Source: Aphelocoma coerulescens
Taxonomy: Eukaryota; Chordata; Aves; Passeriformes; Corvidae
Length of the DNA: 64,000 nucleotides
Reading direction: 5' to 3'
Assembly (NCBI RefSeq): GCF_041296385.1
Contig: NC_091023.1
Span: 21,976,924 to 22,040,923 of the forward strand
In this document: positions 25,401 to 34,655 of the stretch, piece by piece
Layout: each line of letters starts with the position of its first letter
Numbering within the stretch: position 1 is the stretch's first letter
The notes under the pieces: generated by a model
Told to the model about the DNA's origin: nothing
Seen by the model: the letters and a program-made list of their open reading frames with translations, nothing else
Database searches by the model: none
Position numbers and translations under genes: made by a program

Positions 25401-28400
25401 CTTCCCCTGCAGAGAAAAAGGTGCAGCTTGCCTTGATTTTAGTGTGCACATCAAGAATATCTGGAATGCTGCCAAATATGGTCTTGATCTCTTCCTGAGC
25501 AAGGATTGGTCCCCCAAGTTGTCCTTCCTTCTCCAATGGAACTTGAAATAACTGATGAATTAAGAGAAAAAAAGTTAATGCCCTCCCAACTGCCAAACAC
25601 TGTGTTAGAAACAGTTATGAAAGCAACTGTGTTTTCCTTCTAGATCATAATTTCCTGTAGTCACAATCTTGAGATGCCTCCATTCAGTAAGAGTGGGTTA
25701 TGGAGAGTGGTTTGAAGATACAAACATTTAGTTTGATACATCACTACAGCATAACCCCCTCTCATCTCCTTTTCTACTCACACACATCTTAGCTCATTTT
25801 TTAAAGTAGATAATCAGCTACACTGGAAATAAACTTCCAAGAAATTAAGCTTTTCTTGTAAGTTGTTTGCTATTCTGCTCTTCTTGGAATAATTTAAAAA
25901 CCAGATTTTTCTCTCTGCCCTCTCTCTCTATTCACTAATATCTAAAATATTAGTCATGAAGATCTTTTCCTGACACTTCCAATTTCCATATATATTGCAA
26001 TACCACTGCAGATCCCAGATTAGAAATTGTATTTTCCAACCTGAAACTGAGTATTTTTATATCTCAGTAAAATTACATGAGACTGCTTATATTGTCATCT
26101 TCCTATGAAGCTTTGATGCACCCAAGCCCTCAAAAGCCTGAAAGTCACAGGCTGAAAACAGTAATTGACGTAAACACTGGATATCTTATTACATTTGACC
26201 TGGACTGGCTTTAAAACCATCTTACCTGAATTATTGTTGTCAGAATATCAACATAGTTACTTTCTGTCTGATACAATTCCTTTGCAACCTGCCATCTTGC
26301 AGACTGCTTGAGAGGAAGAGGAGTTGAGTTTTTGGAAGGCCTTGCACAGGATTTTGGTGTTTCTGATGAAGAGATATTCCCAAAAGAAAATAGAGCTTTA
26401 TTACAATAGAGTCCCCCAAAAAAAGCTCACCCTCAAAGAAAAAAAAAAAAAAAAAAAACAAAAACCACAACACCTTCAGAATTTTTAAATGAAGATAAGT
26501 TTGGGGCTTTTTTTAAAGGCTATATGCTAGTTACCAGGGCTCTTTCTAGAAGCTCTCTTTATTACAGCCTACTTATAGAACAACAGTAATAAATTATTCC
26601 TCAAATTAGACAAACTAATAAGCCATTTATGGGCAGGTCAACAACTTGACCCTATTATTACAGGGAGCAAGGATTAGGTGCTGAACATTACTTATTTATA
26701 CACTATGTACAAAAGTGCTTTTCTACTTTCAACTTTGCCACTCTCAGCTGCCTACCACCCTTGCATTAGGTGTGTAGCTCAAAACCATTTACTAAAATCA
26801 GCCATTGCACACAACACTGACACTTCATCCTATGGGGGAAGGAAAAAGACACAAGAAATTCAGTTCTCTTAAAGCTAAAGCCAAGGTGGACCTGGAACAG
26901 TTCATGACTTTGAAATACCTGCTCATGTATTGGATCTCAGAGACCTATACCAACTTTTTTTGATATCAAAGCTCATTACTGTCATAGTTAACAATGAAAT
27001 AAGTACCTTATCTGTTGTTTCCAAAATAGCATATTCTGAGACTGACCACTGCTGTTGGATTAGAAGAAAATTCCCTACTGGGATAACAAGAGCACTAGCA
27101 TCATCTAAGAAAGCTGATCTTTCCTGAATTCCTTCTGAATTATCACTTGCAGGTTGTGCCTCATTGAGAGCTCTCATGTGATTTGAGTTTACCTTTTTAA
27201 AGCAGTAGCAGCTCCAGATACCTCCTTTATATGATGGAACCGGGCCTTTTACAAACACTTGGGTATTACCTTTTGACTAACTCAAAATTTTGCAGTTCTT
27301 CTCTTCCACAAGAAGCACGTGCAGAGATATTTAAAACTCTGTCCATTCACTCAAAACTAGTTGATGATTTATGTTCTTGTGAAGTTTTAGACATGACAGT
27401 TTTCTGGCACAAACAGTGTTGCCTCAACAGAACATTTCAAATATCTAGGAGTGGGCTCTGCAGGAATTTTCCCTTTAACTCCTTTAGATAAGAATCTTTG
27501 TCCTCCTTTCTCCAAGTAGCCTATGGAGAGTATTTTAGATGATTTACTGTTTACTATGCTGCTAATTTGCTACAGACTTCCAGCAGAGTATTTGAAGCAT
27601 TTTGGAGTAACACTCAACTGTAATTCCTATTTATCACCTTCATATCTTTTCCTTCAGATATGAACATGCTTACTGTGATGACAAGAGGCAGCTTGGCCTG
27701 TGTCTGAACTCTTCACTCCAATTTTTTCCTCCACACTTCAAAAAGCCTAGAATTACTTTACAAATCTGTAGCAGAACCTGTAAGACTTCCCTACCACCAC
27801 CATTTCCACTTGCATGGAAGAGCTGTTAAACATTTTAAGTGTGGCTGAATGGAAGGTTTTAGCTCTACCTCCATTGGCAGTGCTTGACTCTGGAGTGTTG
27901 GAAATATCCAGCAAGGACCCAATAGAGAGGGAGTGTTCAGCTGAGGGGCGTTTCCGAGGAGGGAATGGGGACATGTCTGTTTCCCTGGTCAGCTGGGCCA
28001 GAGTCTCTTTCAAGCGGCGCCGTTTGCGGTTGCTGTTGGGAGTGCTCAGGGAAAGCAGCGACACAGACTTCTTGAAGTCAGGACTCTCTGACTGTAGGGA
28101 AAGAAAACTTCCTTTAGTGGGTTTATCCTCTGTGTCCAGCTCAGTGCAAAGATAATTCAATTGCAGAGATCACACTCAACACAGAAGGAAACATCCTAGA
28201 AAAGCTGAGGCAAAAGGTGAAGCTTCTTTTTTCCTTTTTAAAATGGAAACATCAGTAGTATTTTGTTTGACTAAAAGTAAAACCTCTGGGAAGCAGAAAA
28301 AAGTTTCTATTCCAAATTAGTATTCTATGTATAAAATCTATAATGGATTATGTGGAACTTAAATGCTGCTTTAAACCATCTGATCTCTGGTCCCACATAC

Positions 28401-31400
28401 ACTATGTTGCATGCTAATTTTACCACCAAAATATGCTGTGCATTGTGTAAGTGTCCAACACACCTTCTCAAATAAATACATGGACTCTCCAGCTCTGGCA
28501 TCCATTTGAATGCTACCCCAAAACCACTAAAAGAAAAAAGAAAACACACATTAAGAACACATTACAGAGCTTCACCCAAAGTTAAAAATATTCAAAAGAA
28601 TCTATAATAGTAACACAGTTGGTATGGAAGATATATTTTCATAAGAAACCACATGCTTGCGTGTGGCACACACATAGCAGCATTCTCTAAAGAATTTTCA
28701 GCACTAACCTCTTGCTTTACAACATAAAGTTTTTTTAAAGGTTCAAATGGAAGGTCTTTTACTGTACTTTCTTCAACCACCAAGTGCGTACACCTTTCAT
28801 CACCAACTGGTAAATAATGTCCTCCTACATTAAAAAAAAAGGCAAATTAGCAAGAAGAAAGAATATTCTTGTTAGAAATTAGTATCTCACTTAATTCTGT
28901 GGCACCTATTATTATAAACTCCACCCCATTCTTCCCACAGGTTTTCATAAAGAACCACCTTGCATTTCTGTCATTTCTTCCATGTTCGCTTTCTCATCAT
29001 CAGAGAATCCCAGGAAACTTAACATGCAATCCTGAAAGGGAGGAACCTTGAACTGATTTCTGAAGTCATCATCAGCTGCACAGAAATCACTGAAAGAAAG
29101 AAGATGCAGGAAAAGGTCACTAAATCAGTAATAGGTCAGTATTTAAGCAGAAGCTCACAACAGTTCAGGTGAATAGGATGCAAGGCAAAGGCTGAAGGAA
29201 AATAAACACCTACATTTCGTTCCTTTTCTCCCATGCCTTATAAATCCACTCAGCTTTCACGATAGGAATACCAAGACTTACAGCAATCTACAAAACAGGA
29301 AAAGCTTAAGTTGTACCAAATATTTCCATTTAAATCTTTCCCATGTCAAGAAAAATTTGTAACCTTCCTTTTACTTTTCAAGACAGATACTGCAAAAAGT
29401 GAACATATTTTTTCAAGAGTCATATTCAACTGCAGCTCCCCAGAGTTAGAATGTATGAATTCAGTGACTAAGAGATCAGATCAATAGCTATTTTGACATT
29501 TCCTCAGAAGTGCACCATTTTGTTAGTCTGATATCCTTCATCACTCACAAAAACACAAAATCAAACCTCTGTTCCACTGGAATATGGGACCTTTTTTCTG
29601 CTTTTGATACTTTGTATGAAGAAAAATATCCCAGCCTGCTTTTATCAAAGAGAAAGTGACTATGTGAAAGATAACTGCCATGACTGCTAGAGAGATTGTA
29701 CAGTTTTCCTACATTTTCTCCTTTGAGTCGGCAGAAAGAAGTGTTTGAACAGAAAGTAGGACTTCTCTTCCAACTGCAAGATTATAAAGACAAGAAAGGG
29801 AAAAAAAAGCAATATCCTACCAATAATTCAAACAAGGAAGATTCAAGGGGCATAGACATTGCTATCTCATATTAAATACTACAAAAACCTATAATATTTT
29901 ATTTACCTCTAAACTGAACAAAAATGTCCCAAATGATTCCCTTTTAGAATCAGAAAAGAAAAAGCACACTCATGTCTATTTATGCATAAAGGAAGATTTG
30001 AATCCCCATCCATAACAAGTAAAAAATAATTTTTAAAAGAAGATATGCAACATTTAAGGACAAATTTTTTTGCAAGTTACCTCAAAGTTTATTGTTTGGA
30101 TAGACAAAAGCAGGCATGTTGATACATAAACACTTGTTCACCACTGTCTTAACTACATCAATACTTAACCATTTTGAATCTTGGGATTTATCTATACTTG
30201 TCTATTTCAAATTTATGTTTAGATGCCCCACAGAGACAAAAACATACCAAAGATCAACACCAGACAGAGATGAAGTCACCACTACAGGTATTGCTAGTAC
30301 AGAAAAAACCAGCAGCCTCTGAGCTGAAGTATAATGAACAAACTTAGTCTACAAGAGCCAAATTCCAAAGGTTTCCATAAAACACCAACTCAAGCTTACA
30401 TACTCTGAATTTGTCTCCATGTGTTGAGTTTGCGACCAGATGAGTAACTTTTGAGCTAAAGTCCCTTCGAATAATTCCACCCATATGATGAACCAAGGTC
30501 ACGAGCTTAACCTGAAAAATGAAGATGAAAGGTTTTCAGCATCTTTTGAAGAGCAAGTGCCATACAAAAGTGGTTTGCAAAGCAAGTTACAGAAGGTTAC
30601 ATTAAATGTCTAGAAGTACTCTGATCTGTTCTTAAAACAACTTGTTCACATCTCCAGAAGATACAGCTGATACAGCACAATAACTATTCAGATTTCTTTT
30701 TATTTCAACATTTAATACAGCCTTGCTGTGTAGTTTGAAGACTATCCAAGCCACCAGTACTCTCATGATCATCATGCATAATGCCTTCATCTTTTCACAC
30801 ATATTAGATTTGAAGTACGTTTTCCTTGCTGATTTAGTCAATTCCAGATCAAACCTAACTAACCCCAACACTGGGCAAAGGTTTTTGGTTTGGGATTTTT
30901 TTTTTTTCAGATGAAGATATGGAGCCATATTGTTGATTCCCAGGTGTCCAGTAGGGCAATTAGATGGCAACTGCCTCACTGAAAGGAAAAAGCAAAGTGG
31001 TAGAGTATCCAAGCATAAAGTCCTGATAGCACAGTATCACGACAAGATAACATGCCTGCAAGTGCTCTGAACAGAGCTACAAAGACTTACTTGGCCATTC
31101 TACCATCTGTACAAAGAAAGAGGACACTACTGGGTAAACATCATCTTATCTGAAGCCTCAACTTACAAATCTTTAAGCCCTATTATATTAGAGCAGTTTA
31201 TTGTCACTCAACAAAAAAGTGACTAAAAACGACACAGATAAAATGACTTGAACAAAGTTTTGTTCCCATCCTCAAATATCACGGCCTCTGGACTTGCAAA
31301 AAACCAAAATAAACAATTCATTCTCCCCACACAAGCTTGAGCCGTGGTTAAACCCTATGGGTGATAGAACAGAAGAGTATCTTAAAATATACTATAAATG

Positions 31401-34400
31401 GTTTTACCAATCCAAACAAGAAAAAAGTCTTACTAATTCATCTTTCTTTCTGAATCCGGTAAAGCACAGTACCAAGTTCAACATACTTGCACAGTACAGG
31501 GGACGGGAGGAGAAAAGTAAAGGCTGAAAACAAGAAGGAAGCTCATTAGTCAACAGCATACTGCTCCCATTAAACTTTTCACATTACCTTTAATACAATA
31601 CTCTTATTTCTAGTATTAAAAATGCATCAGACACTAGTCCAGGTCTGCATATTCAGTTATACCTTAGCTCCAGCCCTGTTGACAAGGTAACTAGAGCATC
31701 CCCAAGTTCCACAGGTAGCAGTCCTTCCTTTTATTTCCTCCCCAATCCATCTGCTCTACAACTTTTGGAAATATAAAGTGACTACTGGAGAATCATTAGT
31801 ATGCTGCCTTTCCTCATGGCATAATCCCAACTGGTGATTAACTCCCACAACTATAGCAGCAGTCGCGGCCTTACCACTGTTTGCCTGCACTCTCTCACTA
31901 CATGCAACATTCTAACACAGCGTTAGAAACTTGCTTTTCTTAAAACTTCTCTTGCTGGAAATGTTTATAACTGATTGGAAAAGCAAGAGAGATTTTACTG
32001 TGAACTCTTAGAACTCACTGCAGCAGGGAACTATTCATCTGATTTGAGCAGGAAGCACACACCTCTCCTCTCTGCGCACAGTGCAGCACGACTGGCGGCC
32101 CGATGACTCGGCAATCTGCCTTGCAGAGGTTGCTAAAGATGGGAGCTTGGAAGTCTGATACAACGAAGATCGTCTCAAATTCTGGGGAATCAGAATCCCC
32201 AAGCTCTTCTATCGTGTCTGTCTTTATGTAGGGCATTTTAATTTCCTTGATGCACAGGGGTGAAAGGGAAAGCATTATTCAGGCAACATACTTGCACAAG
32301 TGTAAAATTCAACTGATGCTTATTTTGGACCATTAGAAAAATGTATGATTCATATTTCAGAGAGAGAGTTAGGATTTATGAAAGCTGAATGCAATGCACT
32401 GTTCTCTAGCATAAGAATAGCTATGAACTGCTGCATGCTTTAAAACTGAACGTCTTAAAGTAATTCCTGCTTTTGAAGAATCAGAATTCTGGTTGCTTTA
32501 GCAGTCTATGTATCAGTTCACACTGATAATGTAGCACTAGAAATAGCTAGATAGAAAAAAATCCCCCTCAGCTCAAAAGATAAATGAAATTTCTGACTGT
32601 CAGAACAGCTTAGGGTACTTTGAGATGCTACTGAAAAGTAGCATCCAGCTTGCAATATCAAGCTCCACGCTGCATAACATCTAAAGAACGGAAAGATATT
32701 TTGTTCATTGCTTGATATTTTTAAGGGGTCTAAAAATTTGGTGCATTCCAATTTCAGTTATGAGTTCCAAACTTTATTTTTTATGTTTTTCACGTTGAGA
32801 AATGGAAAAGCATTTCTTGCGCTTCAGTTTAAATGCTTTCAGCTTTCAATTGAAAGAGAAGTCCATTGACAATTACAAAGTCAGTTCATAGCACAAACTT
32901 ATGTGTGACTGAATAGGAGCATGCAGTTGGATGTCCCCACGGGTATTTTGATGCCCCTGTTAGAAAACACCACTAGGTAAGAGCTGTAGGTATTACTCCA
33001 TATTTAAGGAAGTGTTTGTAAAAAAACCTGGTACTTTGATGAGCTGTGACACCATCAGAACCATTAGCATATATTATGACCATTATGCCCAATTAATCCA
33101 AATTAAAGCGTGTGCACATTTCAGGCCCAGTGAAGTGTAACATGCTGCATGCAATTACATGTGCTTAATTGCATGACATACCATATGAATAATACTTTTT
33201 ATTAGTTTTTCTTCTGATTTATCAGGACTACTTTCCTTTATCTTTATAACAGGTACTTCCATTATCTTAATGGTCTGTGGAAGAGGACAACTTTAGTATA
33301 GAAGCAAATTGGTAACAAATTCTGAAGGCGTAACATGTCCTTCCAGTGACTGTTTTATCTCAGGCTCACATACCTCCAAGGCTTTCAGAAGCTCCTCACG
33401 TTTCCCTGCTTCCTGAACCAAAACCACTCTTGTTTCTATTGGAGGCATTTCTTCTGCTTAGAGAGAAGCAAGGATAATATTTGTATTTTAGCAGAAAAAT
33501 CCATGTTATGTCTGAATCAAGCAATAATGTATAGAAGAATAGAGGCACACAGTAGCTTTTCAAGATTCCTTATCAGGAGCAATCCTGAAAATAAATGTTA
33601 CCTCAAGAACCACATCCTTTAATTAAGGGATACCAAATTGACTTGGAGCCCAAACTTTTTAATATGAGGTGAAACAAGAACCTGCAATTCTTGACCAGTC
33701 AAAGCAAGAACATAAATTATGGGGGTGGGAGACAACAAGAAAATGCAAACCCCAAAAAATTGTCAGCTTAATGCTTCTAGCAGAATTAGATACCAAGATT
33801 TGCTGGAAAATAGACAGCTGGGATCTTTTCTAGTTTCTGTGTTCCTGGCTGACAAGGTTCATTACTTTCTTGCTGAAACTGAGCAGTTACCAGGAATATC
33901 AGAACTGAAATTAGATGCCTTGTTCTTTTTTTCCATGTATTAATAAGTCTTCAAAATATTAGGAGGAAGAGCAAGTGTTGCCTCCATGTCATTTGCATCA
34001 ACAGACCTCCAGTATATTTCGGCTACTACCTTGGAGGAAAACATTGGTGGTTGTTTCTTAATTTCAAGAGTTGTTCTTGAATTAATTTTGGGCTCAAGAC
34101 TATTAATCCCCCCACCTGTCTAGCTTATGATACCTATTAATCTACCAACCTGTACACAACAGAGCAGCTGTAGTTTCCAAACACTGGTGTCAGAATGTCA
34201 CCTGGAATGATTTATTCCACAGAAGATGCATCAAATGCAACTGACAGCTTTCTGTACGGCTCCAGAAGACTCATTTGATTTGGGCTGTAACCCCAAATCT
34301 TTATAACAAGATGAGTTTAAAAATTAAGACAGTCCCTTTGTTAATGAAAGGTTCCCAGATCAACATCCTTTTGCCTACCCTATGTACAACTCCAGAGTTT

Positions 34401-34627
34401 AAAGCACTTTTGGTTTTTCAAAACTACCACATATCAGCAAAGTAATCAGTCATTGCAAAAGCAATAAAGTCTTAAAGTCTTAAACAGCCCCCATTACCTT
34501 CAACATCCAGAATAGTTGCACGGAATACATTCTCTTTGGAGGTTTCTATAATTTTTGAATCAAGAACAGAAGAATCAGCCAAGAGGCTCCTCCCAGTTTC
34601 AGACACCAGAGTACTGTTGTCAGCCAT
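13124..34627 (-). CDS. ECT2: ECT2, Rho guanine nucleotide exchange factor (full coding span, 24 coding exons)
   Basis: ECT2 activates RhoA, and also Rac1 and Cdc42, at the central spindle and equatorial membrane to drive cytokinesis; it is nuclear in interphase. Joining the 24 exons listed below keeps one frame throughout (2,658 nt to the end of exon 24, plus 297 nt) and gives 984 residues. Domain order: N-terminal region with BRCT0 (about 72-163), BRCT1 (about 164-254), BRCT2 (about 255-357), linker with a basic NLS (RKRRRLK) and Pro-directed phosphosites (358-440), DH (about 445-663), PH (about 664-805) and a Ser-rich tail. Human ECT2 has 914 residues. The match is nearly co-linear to residue 886; the excess lies in the last exon. 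Introns are short. All donors are GT except the one after exon 14, which is GC. It is divergent from NCEH1, with about 4.7 kb between the promoters. Confidence 0.97.
15008..15154 (-). CDS. ECT2: ECT2 exon 24, Ser-rich tail (residues 838-886)
   Basis: Acceptor CTCCTCAG and donor GCG|GTGAGT bracket 49 codons reading VTRAFSFSKTPKRALHRALM..., ending SRLTSTSSLA. This matches the human tail with its basic patch (KTPKRALRRAL), which in ECT2 helps membrane association. Confidence 0.93.
15775..15882 (-). CDS. ECT2: ECT2 exon 23 (residues 802-837)
   Basis: Thirty-six codons reading ENLIYVVDPDSVEVNTKDMD, then STLSRASRAIKKTSKK. It is flanked by acceptor TCTACAG and donor AAG|GTAAGA. It lies just after the PH domain. 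Confidence 0.95.
17806..17960 (-). CDS. ECT2: ECT2 exon 22, PH domain end (residues 750-801)
   Basis: Acceptor AACTGCAG and donor GCA|GTAAGT flank this exon. The translation DCQKAFALVVRPPTELNNKL, then LSFQMTTEDPRKEDWLKMLC, ends HVANTICKADA. It holds the C-terminal PH helix containing the conserved Trp of EDWLKML. Confidence 0.96.
18885..19023 (-). CDS. ECT2: ECT2 exon 21, PH domain (residues 704-750)
   Basis: Translation IARKRHKVIGVFKSPHGHTR, then PPASLKHVVLMPLSQIKKVL, ends DIRETE. Acceptor AACTGCAG. The donor GAAG|GTCTGT is a weak GT site, which could favour regulated or leaky splicing. Confidence 0.96.
20172..20291 (-). CDS. ECT2: ECT2 exon 20, PH domain start (residues 664-703)
   Basis: Forty codons reading ANLLSSHRSLVQRLETVALG, then DDICDRGEQVTLFLFNDCLE. 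The VTLFLFNDCLE strand is typical of the PH domain in Dbl-family GEFs. Acceptor CATTTAG, donor GAG|GTAAGG. Confidence 0.97.
20478..20556 (-). CDS. ECT2: ECT2 exon 19, DH-PH junction (residues 637-663)
   Basis: Translation (T)HINEDKRKTEAQRQFFDVVY followed by EVDGCP. This is the last DH helix leading into the PH domain. Acceptor TTCCTCAG, donor CCA|GTAAGT. Confidence 0.96.
21474..21555 (-). CDS. ECT2: ECT2 exon 18, DH domain (residues 610-637)
   Basis: Translation DIKKHTAEENPDKITLERAI, then ESLKEVMT. It continues the conserved helix after the DH motif LIRPVQRLPSVALLLN. Acceptor AATTGTAG, donor AC|GTAAGT. Confidence 0.96.
22255..22351 (-). CDS. ECT2: ECT2 exon 17, DH catalytic helix (residues 578-610)
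   Basis: Translation INQAKPECGRQSLAELLIRP followed by VQRLPSVALLLN. The ELLIRPVQRLPSVALLL segment is DH conserved region 3, the helix that contacts the GTPase switch regions. Acceptor TTTCCCAG, donor AATG|GTAACC. Confidence 0.97.
23299..23409 (-). CDS. ECT2: ECT2 exon 16, DH domain (residues 541-577)
   Basis: Translation SKDLLKTYPPFVNFFEMSKE, then MITRCEKQKPRFHAFLK, closely matching human ECT2. Acceptor TTTCAG, donor AAG|GTAAGT. Confidence 0.97.
24318..24386 (-). CDS. ECT2: ECT2 exon 15, DH domain (residues 518-540)
   Basis: Twenty-three codons reading EDLEDLMINWTESKSIGDII followed by LKY. The acceptor ATTCTAG closes the intron that begins with the GC donor. Donor TAT|GTAAGT. Confidence 0.95.
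25430..25431 (-). other. ECT2: Non-canonical GC splice donor of ECT2
   Basis: On the minus strand, exon 14 ends ATCAAG and the intron begins GCAAGC. The rest of the site (AAG|GCAAG) fits the strong consensus that normally accompanies GC donors. No GT is available at the boundary that would keep the human-like join IK|EDLEDL. Confidence 0.9.
25432..25551 (-). CDS. ECT2: ECT2 exon 14, DH domain (residues 478-517)
   Basis: Forty codons reading LFQVPLEKEGQLGGPILAQE, then EIKTIFGSIPDILDVHTKIK. It is nearly identical to the human sequence. Acceptor ATTCATCAG; the donor is GC rather than GT. Confidence 0.97.
26226..26362 (-). CDS. ECT2: ECT2 exon 13, linker and DH start (residues 432-477)
   Basis: Translation ETPKSCARPSKNSTPLPLKQ, then SARWQVAKELYQTESNYVDI and LTTIIQ. 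The VAKELYQTESNYV helix is DH conserved region 1, where the conserved Glu contacts switch I of the GTPase. Acceptor TTCATCAG, donor CAG|GTAAGA. Confidence 0.97.
26434..26458. repeat. Poly-A tract inside ECT2 intron 12
   Basis: A near-pure A run of about 20 bases sits 70-100 bp from exon 13, on the intronic acceptor side. Read in the gene's direction it is a T tract. Confidence 0.8.
27869..28091 (-). CDS. ECT2: ECT2 exon 12, regulatory linker with NLS (residues 358-432)
   Basis: Translation SESPDFKKSVSLLSLSTPNS, then NRKRRRLKETLAQLTRETDM and SPFPPRKRPSAEHSLSIGSL, ending LDISNTPESSTANG. The RKRRRLK and PRKRPS clusters are the nuclear localisation signal. SP/TP pairs mark CDK1-type sites, including NTPESS, the Plk1-docking site in human ECT2. 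The human TP near the start of this exon is SP here. Acceptor CCCTACAG, donor GGAG|GTAGAG. Confidence 0.97.
28464..28526 (-). CDS. ECT2: ECT2 exon 11, BRCT2 end (residues 337-357)
   Basis: Twenty-one codons reading WFWGSIQMDARAGESMYLFE followed by K. The leading Trp is the conserved C-terminal BRCT Trp (KQEWFW). Acceptor TCTTTTAG, donor AAG|GTGTGT. Confidence 0.96.
28709..28824 (-). CDS. ECT2: ECT2 exon 10, BRCT2 (residues 298-336)
   Basis: Translation GHYLPVGDERCTHLVVEEST, then VKDLPFEPLKKLYVVKQE, starting from the Gly split across the exon 9 junction. CTHLVVEE is the BRCT core strand. Acceptor AATGTAG, donor GAG|GTTAGT. Confidence 0.96.
28959..29089 (-). CDS. ECT2: ECT2 exon 9, BRCT2 (residues 254-297)
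   Basis: Translation (I)DFCAADDDFRNQFKVPPFQ, then DCMLSFLGFSDDEKANMEEM, ending TEMQ. Acceptor CTTTCAG. The donor CAAG|GTGGTT is GT but diverges from consensus after +3. Confidence 0.96.
29214..29287 (-). CDS. ECT2: ECT2 exon 8, BRCT1 end (residues 230-254)
   Basis: Translation IAVSLGIPIVKAEWIYKAWE followed by KRNE. It includes the conserved BRCT Trp of EWIYKAWE. Acceptor TTTTGTAG, donor AAT|GTAGGT, phase 2. Confidence 0.96.
30404..30511 (-). CDS. ECT2: ECT2 exon 7, BRCT1 (residues 194-229)
   Basis: Thirty-six codons reading VKLVTLVHHMGGIIRRDFSS, then KVTHLVANSTHGDKFR. HHMGG and VTHLVA are BRCT hallmarks. This domain binds phosphorylated RACGAP1 at the central spindle. Acceptor TTTTTCAG, donor AGA|GTATGT. 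Confidence 0.97.
31434..31523 (-). CDS. ECT2: ECT2 exon 6, BRCT1 start (residues 164-193)
   Basis: Thirty codons reading PLLFSSRPLYCASMLNLVLC, then FTGFRKKDEL. LVLCFTGF is the first BRCT strand. Acceptor GTTTTCAG, donor TTA|GTAAGA. The exon is a multiple of three (90 nt), so it can be skipped without a frameshift. Confidence 0.96.
32063..32245 (-). CDS. ECT2: ECT2 exon 5, BRCT0 (residues 103-163)
   Basis: Sixty-one codons reading EIKMPYIKTDTIEELGDSDS, then PEFETIFVVSDFQAPIFSNL and CKADCRVIGPPVVLHCAQRG, ending E. The acceptor is GTGCATCAAG and the donor GAG|GTGTGT. The segment ADCRVIGPPVVL matches the human protein exactly. Confidence 0.97.
33182..33274 (-). CDS. ECT2: ECT2 exon 4 (residues 72-102)
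   Basis: Thirty-one codons reading TIKIMEVPVIKIKESSPDKS, then EEKLIKSIIHM. Acceptor CTTCCACAG, donor ATG|GTATGT. It is the variable lead-in to BRCT0. Confidence 0.95.
33374..33456 (-). CDS. ECT2: ECT2 exon 3 (residues 44-71)
   Basis: Translation (A)EEMPPIETRVVLVQEAGKR followed by EELLKALE, matching human EEMPQIETRVILVQEAGKQ. Acceptor CTCTAAG, donor GAG|GTATGT. Confidence 0.95.
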
Positions 34628-34655
34628 GATTACGCTTTGTTTCTTTCTTCAACAG
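34498..34655 (-). CDS. ECT2: ECT2 exon 2, start codon and N-terminus (coding 34498-34627)
   Basis: Acceptor CTTCCAG at 34656, then 28 nt of 5' UTR and ATG at 34627-34625. The context AATCATGG (A at -3, G at +4) is strong. Translation MADNSTLVSETGRSLLADSS, then VLDSKIIETSKENV, parallels human MAENSVLTSTTGRTSLADSS. Donor GAAG|GTAATG, phase 1. The 28-nt leader carries an in-frame end for the upstream ORF described separately. Confidence 0.96.

Noticed and set aside
30632..31012. 126-codon minus-strand ORF inside ECT2 intron 6
   Set aside because: It lies between true exons 6 and 7, does not match ECT2 and spans a T/A homopolymer; treated as chance.
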